A stretch of DNA of 23,179 nt from the NCBI GenBank assembly GCA_003484235.1, contig DNDP01000470.1:402-23580 (forward strand), given 5' to 3'. The notes under the pieces are model-generated. The model did no database searches, was not told where the DNA came from, and was given only the letters and a program-made list of their open reading frames with translations. A program made the translations under genes and the position numbers. How positions within the stretch are numbered: the first letter of the stretch is position 1; the number at the start of each line of letters is the position of its first letter. Source of the DNA: Verrucomicrobiales bacterium. Lineage in GTDB: Bacteria > Verrucomicrobiota > Verrucomicrobiia > Limisphaerales > RI-55. Below, one piece after another: positions 1 through 11,914 of the stretch.

Positions 1-47
1 TGAGGCTTGCCGTCAGCACGGCCGCAGGCTGAGGAATCAAGCATCGC

Positions 48-81
48 GGGGCGACAGCAATGTCGCCCCTGCTTTTCAAGG
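48..81. repeat. Dispersed palindromic repeat, copy 1
   Basis: A perfect inverted repeat has arms GGGGCGACA (48-56) and TGTCGCCCC (61-69) around a 4-base loop, followed by CTGCTTTTCA. The 34-base unit matches 557-590 at 30 of 34 positions by direct comparison. The ATG at 60-62 lies at the loop/right-arm boundary and is the first in-frame start of the small membrane gene. Short palindromes of this kind are, from memory, scattered through verrucomicrobial genomes; that part was not checked. Confidence 0.75.
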
Positions 82-542
82 CAAGCCAAAATCTTGTGGC
101 GAATATTCATCGCAGACCAAGAGTGAGAGGATGGTGCCGCGTTGCGGCGGGCATCCTGGTTCTTTGCCTGATCGGACTTGGGCTCGTTTGGACCGTTTAT
201 GAGTTTCTTTATGTGAACAATGGAGTGGAGTACTTTGCTTCGAGACCCCATCACTTGGTTTTTGCCGTCGCCTGTGGATTGGTCGGTGGCTGCATCGTCT
301 ATTTCGCGTGCTGGGTTCCGAAAACGGTACGCCGCAGGTTTGGTATGCTGGTTCTGGGTGCGGCAGGTATGACCAGTTCCGCCCTGCTTGGAATCTTGAT
401 TTACGATTTGATGACGCTTCCAACCTGGTTGGATTCAAGCTTGGTTGACGGGCTACTGCTGGCAGTGGGTCTGACGACCGTAAGTTCAGTGTTTTTTTGG
501 TGGGCGATCGTCTCCTTGTGGAGACGGTCGTCCGCTTGCTAG
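60..542 (+). CDS. Small hypothetical membrane protein (4 TM)
   Basis: This 160-residue protein has no family I recognise. It has four hydrophobic stretches at about residues 25-48, 64-86, 95-116 and 130-153, so it is probably an inner-membrane protein with a short basic N-terminus. A stop at 30-32 is in frame upstream and no start codon lies between it and ATG60, so ATG60 (inside the palindromic repeat) is the longest start. GTG96 is the next alternative and would remove the residues encoded by the repeat. No clear Shine-Dalgarno sequence is visible. Its base composition is noticeably more AT-rich than the rest of the window (the line starting at 181 is about 42% GC). Together with the repeat on each side, this suggests a separate origin. 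It stops 44 bases before the preferred start of the M48 protease. Function unknown. Confidence 0.6.
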   Translation: MSPLLFKASQNLVANIHRRPRVRGWCRVAAGILVLCLIGLGLVWTVYEFLYVNNGVEYFASRPHHLVFAVACGLVGGCIVYFACWVPKTVRRRFGMLVLGAAGMTSSALLGILIYDLMTLPTWLDSSLVDGLLLAVGLTTVSSVFFWWAIVSLWRRSSAC

Positions 543-556
543 CGGTGTGGTTTGCT

Positions 557-590
557 GCGGCGACAGGAATGTCGCCCCTACTTTTCATGG
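557..590. repeat. Dispersed palindromic repeat, copy 2
   Basis: The arms are GGCGACA (559-565) and TGTCGCC (570-576) around the loop GGAA, followed by CTACTTTTCA. It differs from copy 1 at four of 34 positions. It sits between the small membrane gene and the M48 protease and contains two in-frame ATGs for the protease, at 569 and 587. Confidence 0.75.
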
Positions 591-2551
591 ACTTCTTTGA
601 ACGACAGGATCGCGCCCGGCAGAGCACCCGCTGGCTGGTGCTTTATTTCATTGCCGCCGTGCTCTGCATCATTGCCGGCCTCTACCTCGTCTTTGCCGGC
701 ATCTTCCTGCGCGGACGATTCGCGGAGGGAGGCGTGACCCTGCCCGCGCTGTGGGACCTGCGGCTGTTTCTCGGCGTCGCGGGCGGCACCTGCCTGGTGG
801 TGCTGCTGGGCAGCCTCTACAAGACCGCCGAGCTGCGGCGGGGCGGGGCGGCAGTGGCGGAAATGCTGGGCGGAAAACGGATTTCGCCGAACACGCGCGA
901 TCCCGATGAACGCAAGCTGCTGAACATCGTGGAGGAGATGGCCCTGGCCTCCGGCATGGGCGTGCCGCCGGTCTATCTGCTGGCGGAGGAGGAGGGCATC
1001 AACGCCTTTGCCGCCGGTTTCGAGCCGAATGACGCGGTGATCGGCGTGACGCGCGGATGCATGAAGCTGCTGAATCGCGACGAGCTGCAGGGCGTCGTCG
1101 CGCACGAATTCAGCCACATCCTGAACGGCGACATGCGCCTGAATCTCCGGTTGATGGGCGTCATCTTCGGCATCCTCTGTCTGGCTGTCATGGGCCGGGT
1201 GCTCCTCTATTCGGGCCATCACCGGTCCTACCGGCTCGGAGCCAAGAGCGGCAACAGCGGGGGCAATCCACTGCCGCTGATCGGTCTGGCGCTGATTGCG
1301 ATCGGCTCCATCGGCGTGCTGTTCGGGCGCCTGATTCAGGCAGCAGTGTCGCGGCAGCGCGAGTTCCTGGCCGATGCGGCGGCCGTGCAGTTCACCCGCA
1401 ATCCGGCGGGCATCGGCGGGGCGCTGAAGAAGATTGGCGGCTTCCTGTCGGGCTCCAAACTTGCCACCCCTCACGCCTCCGAGGCCAGTCACCTGTTCTT
1501 CGGAAACGCCCTTTCCTCCTCCTTCGCCTATGCGTTTGCCACGCATCCGCCCCTGGAGAAACGGATACGCGCCATCGAACCAAACTTCGACGGAAAGTTT
1601 CCGCAGGTGAAGATGTCGGCGATGTCCGCCGAATCTCCGCTGGTGGCCGGTCTTGCCGAAGGTGCTCCACCACCTCCGCTCCCGCGTCAGGGTGGCCGTG
1701 CACCGGCCCGCTCCGTTTCCGCACGCACCGCCATTCAAGACGCGGGCAATCCGGCCCAAGGGCACCTGGAGATCGCCACGGCCTGGCGCGAATCGCTGCC
1801 GGAAACGCTGTCCGCCGCGTGCCATGATCCGGGGCAGGCACCGGCGGTGGTTTACTCGATGCTGCTCGACGACGACAGGGACACGCGTGAACGTCAGCTC
1901 AACGCAATTGCCCACGACGCAGGCAGCGATGCCGCCGACCTTACCCGTGAACTGCGTCAGGTCACACGCAAGGCAGGCGATCTGGCGCGTCTGCCCTTGG
2001 TGGAACTCTGTATCAACGCGCTCCGAGAACTGACCGCGGACGAGTACCTTCGCTTTCGGGCGCTGGCCCGGAAGCTGATCGAGGCGGACCGTCGGATTGA
2101 CCTGTTTGAGTATGCGCTGGAGAAGTGCCTCGGGCGTCATCTTGCGCCCACGTTCGATCCCGGGCACCGGACGATCACCGCCTATTATGCACTGGCGCCC
2201 CTGCTGGATGATGGCTGCCGGGTGCTGTCTCTGCTGGCGCGCATCGGTCACACCAATGCAGCCGGTGCCGAGCTGGCCTATGCCGAGGCGATCCGGGTGC
2301 TGGGCAAGGAGCCCTACGAACGCCCGATGCTGGGCCCGGAACAGGCCGGCTTGAAGCAGGCAGATCAGGGACTGGCCCGGCTCGCCCAGGCGTCGCCGAT
2401 CATCAAGCGGCAGTTCCTGCAGGCGGCGGCGCTTGCCGTCGCCAGCGACGGTGAGCTGCAGGTTCGCGAGGCGGAGCTGCTGCGCGCGGTCGCCGACGCG
2501 CTGGACTGTCCGATTCCACCGTTCATCCAGTTGCACCGTCCGGTGGATTAG
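587..2551 (+). CDS. M48-family membrane metalloprotease, TerB-like tail
   Basis: Membrane-embedded zinc metalloprotease of the HtpX/Ste24 (M48) type, probably acting in envelope protein quality control. From ATG587 it is 654 residues. Two N-terminal membrane segments (about 16-38 and 60-80) precede the catalytic motif HEFSH, with zinc ligands H173 and H177 and catalytic E174. Two further hydrophobic segments follow, then EFLAD with the third zinc ligand E259. The core is close to HtpX in order, but HtpX is only about 290 residues. Here more than 300 residues follow: a Pro/Ala-rich linker near 360-390, then a helical region ending (about 609-650) in a stretch resembling TerB-like domains (AVASDGELQVREAELLRAV). 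The frame is open back to TTG497, but that extension runs through the repeat and the upstream gene. ATG569 would add six residues from the repeat. ATG587 gives a typical start, without an evident ribosome site. Family assignment is firm; the substrate is unknown. Confidence 0.9.
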   Translation: MDFFERQDRARQSTRWLVLYFIAAVLCIIAGLYLVFAGIFLRGRFAEGGVTLPALWDLRLFLGVAGGTCLVVLLGSLYKTAELRRGGAAVAEMLGGKRISPNTRDPDERKLLNIVEEMALASGMGVPPVYLLAEEEGINAFAAGFEPNDAVIGVTRGCMKLLNRDELQGVVAHEFSHILNGDMRLNLRLMGVIFGILCLAVMGRVLLYSGHHRSYRLGAKSGNSGGNPLPLIGLALIAIGSIGVLFGRLIQAAVSRQREFLADAAAVQFTRNPAGIGGALKKIGGFLSGSKLATPHASEASHLFFGNALSSSFAYAFATHPPLEKRIRAIEPNFDGKFPQVKMSAMSAESPLVAGLAEGAPPPPLPRQGGRAPARSVSARTAIQDAGNPAQGHLEIATAWRESLPETLSAACHDPGQAPAVVYSMLLDDDRDTRERQLNAIAHDAGSDAADLTRELRQVTRKAGDLARLPLVELCINALRELTADEYLRFRALARKLIEADRRIDLFEYALEKCLGRHLAPTFDPGHRTITAYYALAPLLDDGCRVLSLLARIGHTNAAGAELAYAEAIRVLGKEPYERPMLGPEQAGLKQADQGLARLAQASPIIKRQFLQAAALAVASDGELQVREAELLRAVADALDCPIPPFIQLHRPVD

Positions 2552-2673
2552 CGGCGCTGGTGACGTGATCAAGCAGGCTTAAACTGATCTCTCCGTTTGC
2601 TTCCGGCCGAATCTCTGGCCTACTCTTTCCGTCCACTGATCACCGCGCAGGCGCCCGCCTCCGCCCGAATGTC

Positions 2674-5211
2674 ATGAAATCGATCGTCATCCCGATGCTG
2701 TTGTTGGCCGCGTTCGTCGCCCAGGCCCAGAACGGCGACAAGGCTGGAGAAGTGCAGAAGCTTCTTGTGCCCGAGCATTTGATCCCCCCTTCACCCGTGC
2801 TGACGCCGGAGGAGGCGCTAAGGACCTTTGAGATCAAGCCCGGGTTCCGTGTAGAGATCGTGGCCACCGAACCGCTGGTCAACACACCGGTGGCGATGGA
2901 GTTCGATCCGGACGGCCGCATCTGGGTGGTTGAAATGTCCGGCTACATGCCCGACGCCGACGGCCGGGGAGAGAAGGAACCGGTGGGGACCATCGCGGTG
3001 CTGGACGACACCGACGGGGACGGGCGCATGGACAAGCGGACTGTCTTCTTGGACGGCCTCGTCATGCCTCGGGCGATCTGCCTCACCGGCGATGGCGTGA
3101 TCGTCGCCGAGATGCCCAACCTCTGGCTCTGCCGGGACACCGATGGCGATCTCAAGTGCGACGAGAAGACCGCCATCGTCACCGACTACGTGCAGGGAGA
3201 CATCAACAATCCCGAACACAACGCCAACGGCCTGATGTGGGGGCTCGACAACTGGATCTACAGCGCCAACTACACGAAACGCCTCCGCAGGGTGGACGGC
3301 CAATGGATTCAGGAGCCGACTGTCTTCCGCGGGCAGTGGGGGCTTTCACAGGACGATTTCGGGCGCCAGACCTACGACACGAACAGCGATCAGCTCCGTC
3401 TCGATCTCATTCCCGCCGAGTACCTGCTGCGCAATCCCAACTTCGATGCGCGGGCCGGGGTAAACGTCGACCCGGTCGGTGACCAGACCACCTACCCCAT
3501 TCGTGTCACTCCGGGAATCAACCGCGGATACCAATCCCAGATGCTGCGCGATGGCAGGCTGGCGAAGTTCACCGCCGCCTGCGGTCCGGTGATCTACCGG
3601 GGCGACAACTTTCCGCCGGAGTTCCTGGGCAACGCCTTTGTCTGCGAGCCGTCCGGCAATTTGATCAAACGGAACATCCTCACTGAAAAGAACGGAATCG
3701 TTTCGGGACGATTCGCCTATCCGGACTCGGAGTTTCTCGCCTCAACCGACGAACGCTTCCGGCCGGTGAATGCCTTCAACGGTCCGGACGGCGCCCTCTA
3801 CCTCGTGGACATGTACCGCGGGCTCATCCAGCACCGGATCTATCTGACGTCCTATCTGCGTAGTCAGGTCGAGAGCCGGGACCTGGAGAAGCCGATCAAT
3901 CACGGGCGCATCTACCGCATCGTCCATGAAGGCAAACCGTTGAAGCGGGCTCCGAAGCTGGGCGCTGCGAGCTCGACCGAGCTTGTCGCCAGCCTCGGCT
4001 CGTCCAATGGCTGGGAGCGTGACACCGCCCAGCGCTTGCTCGTCGAACGGCGCGATCCCTCGGTAGTCCCAACATTGCAGCACCTTGCTCGAACCGCGCC
4101 CGTCGCCGTGACCCGTGTGCATGCACTCTGGACACTGGACGGCATGGAGAAGGCCGACGTGGGAGTGATCCGTGCTGCGTTGTCCGATTCCAGCGACAAG
4201 GTGGTCAATGCGGCCCTGCGGATCGCGGACGCGCGCCCGGCTGTCGCGTCGCAGATCGAGCCGAACGTGCTGAAGCTTGTCTCCCGCGCTTCACCCGAAG
4301 TGCGGTGGCAGTTGGCATTGTCGTTGGGCAACTACGCGTCGGCGCCGGCTTTGAAGGCGCTGGTGGAACTCGCCGGTTCGGATCCGGAGAACCGATACCT
4401 TCGGGAGGCCGCTCTTTCCGGCATCGGTGGTCGGGAATTGGAGGTGATCGAACTCTCGGTCGCGTCGCCGATCCCGGGATTGCAGTCCGCCCGCTGGATC
4501 GAGGCCCTTGCCGGCGCAGTGATACGCCAGGGAGACAGCGCCAGGATCGCGCGTCTGCTGGCGCTCGCCGGTGAATTGGCCCAAGCCGGCAAATCCTCTG
4601 CGTCAACACTCTTGGGCGGCATGGTGGCGACCATGCCAAAACAGCAGAAGGGCAAGCCGGCGCCAAAGGTCCGTGCCATCAAGTTCGAGACCGAACCGGC
4701 AGGATTCGCCACGCTCAAGCGGCTGGATGATTCCGGGATTCGCGAGCAGGTCGCGGCGTTGGAGCCGTTGTTTTCTTGGCCGGGCAAGTCGGCGGAGGGG
4801 GGCGAAGTCCGACCCTTGACCGAAACGGAGCAGGCGCTGTTCAACACCGGAAAGGAGCTTTATGCGATCAGCTGCGGCGCCTGCCATCAACCTCATGGCA
4901 AGGGCCAGGAAGGACTGGCGCCGCCGCTGGTTGGTTCCGAGTGGGTTACCGGCAGCGAAGAACGACTGGTCCGCGTGGCGCTCCACGGTCTGATGGGACC
5001 GATCACCGTCAATGGCCAGAAGTGGGATCTGGTCATGCCTGGGCTCGGCATCTTCGAGGACGAACAGATCGCGGGCATTCTTACCTACATCCGCCGTGAG
5101 TGGGACAACGCCGCCGACCCGATCACCACCGAGACCGTCAAGCGGATACGTGCCATCGAGCCCGACCGTATCGATCTCTGGACCGAGGAAACGCTCAAGG
5201 AGTTCGAGTGA
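2674..5211 (+). CDS. PVC-type dehydrogenase/HEAT/cytochrome c protein
   Basis: Secreted 845-residue protein of the planctomycete/verrucomicrobial 'membrane-bound dehydrogenase' family (Piru_Ver_Nterm plus C-terminal heme-binding region). A signal peptide (MKSIVIPMLLLAAFVAQAQ) leads into a beta-propeller domain, about 40-420, resembling glucose/sorbosone dehydrogenases, with Asp-rich loops such as DTDGDGRMD and DTDGDLKCD. A HEAT-like helical region occupies about 430-640. The C-terminal c-type cytochrome has CGACH (C734, C737, H738 for covalent heme) and a probable distal ligand M788 in VMPGLG. It likely oxidises a sugar-type substrate in the periplasm and passes electrons to the attached heme, but the substrate is not known. 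It stands alone: 122 bases after the M48 gene, followed by its own terminator. No ribosome-binding site is obvious. The family call is strong; the enzymatic reaction is inferred. Confidence 0.92.
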   Translation: MKSIVIPMLLLAAFVAQAQNGDKAGEVQKLLVPEHLIPPSPVLTPEEALRTFEIKPGFRVEIVATEPLVNTPVAMEFDPDGRIWVVEMSGYMPDADGRGEKEPVGTIAVLDDTDGDGRMDKRTVFLDGLVMPRAICLTGDGVIVAEMPNLWLCRDTDGDLKCDEKTAIVTDYVQGDINNPEHNANGLMWGLDNWIYSANYTKRLRRVDGQWIQEPTVFRGQWGLSQDDFGRQTYDTNSDQLRLDLIPAEYLLRNPNFDARAGVNVDPVGDQTTYPIRVTPGINRGYQSQMLRDGRLAKFTAACGPVIYRGDNFPPEFLGNAFVCEPSGNLIKRNILTEKNGIVSGRFAYPDSEFLASTDERFRPVNAFNGPDGALYLVDMYRGLIQHRIYLTSYLRSQVESRDLEKPINHGRIYRIVHEGKPLKRAPKLGAASSTELVASLGSSNGWERDTAQRLLVERRDPSVVPTLQHLARTAPVAVTRVHALWTLDGMEKADVGVIRAALSDSSDKVVNAALRIADARPAVASQIEPNVLKLVSRASPEVRWQLALSLGNYASAPALKALVELAGSDPENRYLREAALSGIGGRELEVIELSVASPIPGLQSARWIEALAGAVIRQGDSARIARLLALAGELAQAGKSSASTLLGGMVATMPKQQKGKPAPKVRAIKFETEPAGFATLKRLDDSGIREQVAALEPLFSWPGKSAEGGEVRPLTETEQALFNTGKELYAISCGACHQPHGKGQEGLAPPLVGSEWVTGSEERLVRVALHGLMGPITVNGQKWDLVMPGLGIFEDEQIAGILTYIRREWDNAADPITTETVKRIRAIEPDRIDLWTEETLKEFE

Positions 5212-5226
5212 CAATCTGGTGAGAAT

Positions 5227-5258
5227 GCCGAGTCGGGGACCTTTCCCGGCGGCTTTTT
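5227..5258 (+). terminator. Intrinsic terminator after dehydrogenase gene
   Basis: A GC-rich hairpin pairs GCCG (5227-5230) with CGGC (5250-5253) and CGGGGA (5234-5239) with TTCCCG (5243-5248, including one G-U pair). It is followed directly by TTTTT (5254-5258). It starts 16 bases after the stop codon of the dehydrogenase gene. Confidence 0.75.
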
Positions 5259-5417
5259 GCGGGGAAGGCTGCGGCAACCATGCACACGCTGGGACGATCA
5301 CGACATGGTTCCCGGTGATTCGTCGCCCACTGACTTCCGCGCGCGAAACATGGGCTGATGGCAAGTGCCCAAGTCCGTGCAGCGGCGCTGCTTGAGCTGG
5401 ATTCGTTGCGGCAAACC

Positions 5418-5455
5418 GCGCCCTCCGGGCCGCCTGGGCGGCGATTCTGGGGCGC
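5418..5455. repeat. Nested inverted repeat in the operon leader
   Basis: Outer arms GCGCCC (5418-5423) and GGGCGC (5450-5455) enclose an inner pair GCCGC (5429-5433) and GCGGC (5438-5442). Only about 90 bases separate it from the adaptor start codon, so it may fold in the mRNA leader. No T-run follows, so it is not a typical terminator. Confidence 0.45.
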
Positions 5456-5545
5456 CTGTAACCTTCAATTTGGATTCGCGTCTGGTCCCGCGTCGTGGAA
5501 CGGTTTCCATACCGAACCCCGCCAACCGAACCTGACAAACCGATC

Positions 5546-7039
5546 ATGCGCAATTCTTCCGCCTTCTCGTGGACCCGCTGGCTCATCGTGCTCGCCCTGC
5601 TGGGTGGCGGAGGATTCGCCGGCCACCGCTATCTGCTGCGGCCGGCAGCCGCGCCTGTTTCCTTCCGGACGGAGGCGGTGACCCGCGGCGATCTTGTCCA
5701 GTCGGTGACCGCCAACGGTTCATTGACTCCGGTGCGCCTCGTCGAGGTGGGCAGCCAAATCTCGGGCGTGATCACCGAGATCAAGGCGGACTTCAATTCG
5801 GTGGTGAAGGAGGGCGAGGTGATCGCGCAGATCGATCCGGCGACCTACGAGCGCGCGCTCGGCCAGGCGGAGGCGGAACTGGCGAACTCGGAAGCGGCGC
5901 GGGAACTGGCCAAGCTCAACTTTGATCGCGCGAGCGAACTCCTGAACAACAGCCTCATCTCGAAATCCGAATTCGATCAGGCGCGCGTCAACCTGCAGCA
6001 GGCCGAGGCCAACGTGAAGACCCGGCAGGCCAATGTGGACCGCGCCCGGGTCGACCTGAGCCGCACCACGATCTATGCGCCGATGGACGGCATCGTCATT
6101 TCGCGGAAGGTCGAGGCCGGACAGACCGTGGCCGCGAGCATGAACGCGCCGACGTTGTTCATCATGGCCAACGACCTGGCGAAGATGCGGATCGAGGCTG
6201 CTGTGTCCGAGGCCGACGTCGGCGGTGTCGCGGAGGGACAGAGCGTGCAGTTCGATGTGGACGCCTTCCCCGGCAAGGCGTTTCACGGGAAGGTTGAGCA
6301 GGTTCGTTACGCGCCCACCACCAATCAAAATGTTGTCTCCTATACGACGGTGGTGTCGGCGGACAACCGGGATCTGAAGCTCCGGCCCGGGATGACGGCC
6401 AACGCCAAGATCATCACGTCCGAGCGCCGTGGCGTGGTGCTGGTGCCCAACGCGGCCCTCCGCTTCCGTCCGCCCGAAGGTGCGATCGTGAAGAAGGACG
6501 CCGCCGCTGCGGCAGCGCCGGATTCCAAGCCGGCCGTTGCCTTGATCGAGAGCGGACCCTTTGCCGGACTGCCCGAGATGCCATGGATGGCGGAGGGCGG
6601 CTTTCGGCGTCCATCCGAGGAGGAAAGAGCCGCCTACGCCAGGACGTTGACACCCGAACAGAAGCAGAAGTACGAGCAGATCATGGCGCAGATGCGCGCC
6701 CGGTTTGCCCAGGGCGGGGGGCAGGGCGGCGGAGGTGGTTTCGGAGGCGGAGAGGGTGGCTCCGGCATGGGTGGGGGCGGCAGCCGGCGACGGGCGGAAT
6801 CCTCGGAGGGCCCCAAGACTGCCACCGTTTACGTTGCCGAGAAGGAAGCGCTTTCCGCGGGTGGCGAGCAGACGGTGCTCAAACCCGTGACCGTGAAGGT
6901 GGGCATCACCGACGGGGCTTCAAGCGAGGTGATGGAAGGCCTCAAGGAAGGTGATGTGGTGGTGGTCGGGACCGTCACGGTGGCTGCAGCCCCGGCGGCG
7001 TCGAATCCACTCAATCCGTTCAGCCGTCCCCGCCGCTGA
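5546..7039 (+). CDS. MacA-type periplasmic adaptor with internal insertion
   Basis: 497-residue membrane-fusion (HlyD/MacA-type) adaptor. It would link an inner-membrane ABC exporter to an outer-membrane channel across the periplasm. One N-terminal membrane anchor (about 11-28) is followed by a lipoyl/barrel-sandwich half (VEVGSQISGVITEIKADF), a coiled-coil hairpin (about 110-165), the second lipoyl half (TIYAPMDGIVISRKVEAG) and a beta-barrel domain. After VPNAALRFRP (ending near residue 309) there is an extra stretch of about 110 residues: an LTPEQKQKYEQ helix, then a Gly-rich run at 390-412. The fold then resumes with LKPVTVKVGITDG and LKEGDVVVVG. ATG5546 is chosen because the frame's earlier start at 5495 adds residues unlike a signal or anchor. 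It is first in an operon with an ATPase 22 bases downstream and then a permease. No outer-membrane gene belongs to this operon. Confidence 0.9.
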   Translation: MRNSSAFSWTRWLIVLALLGGGGFAGHRYLLRPAAAPVSFRTEAVTRGDLVQSVTANGSLTPVRLVEVGSQISGVITEIKADFNSVVKEGEVIAQIDPATYERALGQAEAELANSEAARELAKLNFDRASELLNNSLISKSEFDQARVNLQQAEANVKTRQANVDRARVDLSRTTIYAPMDGIVISRKVEAGQTVAASMNAPTLFIMANDLAKMRIEAAVSEADVGGVAEGQSVQFDVDAFPGKAFHGKVEQVRYAPTTNQNVVSYTTVVSADNRDLKLRPGMTANAKIITSERRGVVLVPNAALRFRPPEGAIVKKDAAAAAAPDSKPAVALIESGPFAGLPEMPWMAEGGFRRPSEEERAAYARTLTPEQKQKYEQIMAQMRARFAQGGGQGGGGGFGGGEGGSGMGGGGSRRRAESSEGPKTATVYVAEKEALSAGGEQTVLKPVTVKVGITDGASSEVMEGLKEGDVVVVGTVTVAAAPAASNPLNPFSRPRR

Positions 7040-7061
7040 GTCGACCTGCCGCCAAGAGATC

Positions 7062-7820
7062 ATGGAACCGGTCATCAAACTGGAGAACTTTCACAAGACC
7101 TATCGCAACGGCGCGATGGAGGTGAAGGCGGTGCGTGGAGTTTCGCTCGAGATTCGTCCCGGCGAGTTCGTGGCAATCATGGGCTCCAGCGGATCGGGCA
7201 AGTCCACCATGATGAACACCATCGGCTGCCTCGATCGGCCGACGGATGGGCGCTATCTGCTGGATGGCGTCGATGTCGGGAGGCTCAACCGCGATCAGCT
7301 CGCGGATCTGCGAAATCAAAAGCTGGGCTTTGTCTTCCAGGGCTTCAACCTGCTGTCCCGGACCACGGCGTTGGAAAACGTCGAGCTCCCCATGCTCTAC
7401 TCACGTCCATCAATTCCGACCCGGGAGCAATACAAGCGGGCGATGGATGCCCTCGGGCTGGTGGGACTGGCCGAGCGCGCGGATCATCACCCCAACCAGC
7501 TGTCGGGCGGCCAGCAGCAGCGGGTGGCCATCGCCCGGGCGCTGGTCAACCAGCCCAAGGTGCTGCTCGCGGACGAGCCCACCGGCAATCTGGACACCCG
7601 CACCAGCATCGAGGTCATGGGTGTGTTCCAGTCGCTCAACGAGCAGGGCATCACCATCGTGATGGTGACTCACGAGCTCGACATCGCCAGCTATGCCAGG
7701 CGGAAGATCGTGATGCGCGACGGGCTGATCCGCAGCGATGAGCCCGTGACCAGGCGGCTGCAGGCGCCCGAGGAGATCGCCAAACTCGAGGCCGAGCAGC
7801 GGGCCATTCAACTTCACTGA
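7062..7820 (+). CDS. MacB/LolD-type ABC transporter ATPase
   Basis: 252-residue cytoplasmic ATPase that powers the downstream permease. Walker A is GSSGSGKST (residues 41-49). The Q-loop region follows, then the signature LSGGQQQRVAIARAL and Walker B LLADEPTGNLD with the catalytic Glu, and the switch His in MVTHELD. The sequence pattern is that of the MacB/LolD/FtsE group, which serve mechanotransmission exporters. ATG7062 follows the adaptor stop by 22 bases and has a purine-rich AAGAGA just upstream. An in-frame start at 6951 would overlap the adaptor and add a non-homologous Trp/Arg-rich leader. Its own stop lies three bases before the permease ATG, so translation is probably coupled. Confidence 0.94.
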   Translation: MEPVIKLENFHKTYRNGAMEVKAVRGVSLEIRPGEFVAIMGSSGSGKSTMMNTIGCLDRPTDGRYLLDGVDVGRLNRDQLADLRNQKLGFVFQGFNLLSRTTALENVELPMLYSRPSIPTREQYKRAMDALGLVGLAERADHHPNQLSGGQQQRVAIARALVNQPKVLLADEPTGNLDTRTSIEVMGVFQSLNEQGITIVMVTHELDIASYARRKIVMRDGLIRSDEPVTRRLQAPEEIAKLEAEQRAIQLH

Positions 7821-7823
7821 GCC

Positions 7824-9038
<1,215 letters not shown>

Positions 9039-9046
9039 CGCCCCGA

Positions 9047-11776
<2,730 letters not shown>

Positions 11777-11840
11777 GGGCAGTCGGACGGCGATTGCGCT
11801 GGCTCGGCGGAGAATAGGTGGGCCGGCCCCGGGCAGGCGA

Positions 11841-11868
11841 GAAAGAAAACCCCTCCGGTGGGGAGGGG
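11841..11868 (-). terminator. Intrinsic terminator after glutaredoxin-like gene
   Basis: Read on the minus strand, CCCCTCC pairs perfectly with GGAGGGG across the 5-base loop CCACC (the + strand arms are 11850-11856 and 11862-11868), followed by TTTTCTTTC. It lies 46 bases beyond the stop of the glutaredoxin-like gene and before the hybrid kinase start, so the kinase is probably transcribed separately. Confidence 0.75.
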
Positions 11869-11914
11869 GCTCGAAGGCGGGGCTGGTTCCCCGAGGTCCG
11901 TCGCCTGACGCCGG

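Larger units (their letters stand above)
5212..5545. other. Intergenic region before the first exporter operon
   Basis: These 334 bases hold no convincing gene. The first 50 bases contain the terminator of the dehydrogenase gene. Bases 5418-5455 form a nested inverted repeat (separate entry). Nothing else is recognised; no consensus -35/-10 pair was found, although the promoter of the adaptor-ATPase-permease operon should lie here. Confidence 0.7.

Noticed and set aside
497..586. TTG497 as start of the M48 protease
   Set aside because: The extra residues run through the previous gene's end and the palindromic repeat and lack similarity to M48 N-termini.
950..980. SGMGVPPVY in the M48 protein as another translated repeat
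   Set aside because: It resembles repeat peptides seen in verrucomicrobia, but this position is a native conserved segment of HtpX-like proteases and no palindrome is present.
578..2572. Long minus-strand open frame (664 residues) opposite the M48 protease
   Set aside because: Shadow of codon bias in high-GC DNA: the translation is Gln/Arg/His-rich with no family resemblance, while the + frame holds a clear protease.
2597..2626. Possible promoter TTGCTT - 18 bases - TACTCT before the dehydrogenase gene
   Set aside because: The match is weak at both boxes; such matches are expected by chance.
6951..7061. Upstream start for the first ATPase
   Set aside because: It would overlap the adaptor and add a Trp/Arg-rich leader not found in this ATPase family; ATG7062 fits the fold start.
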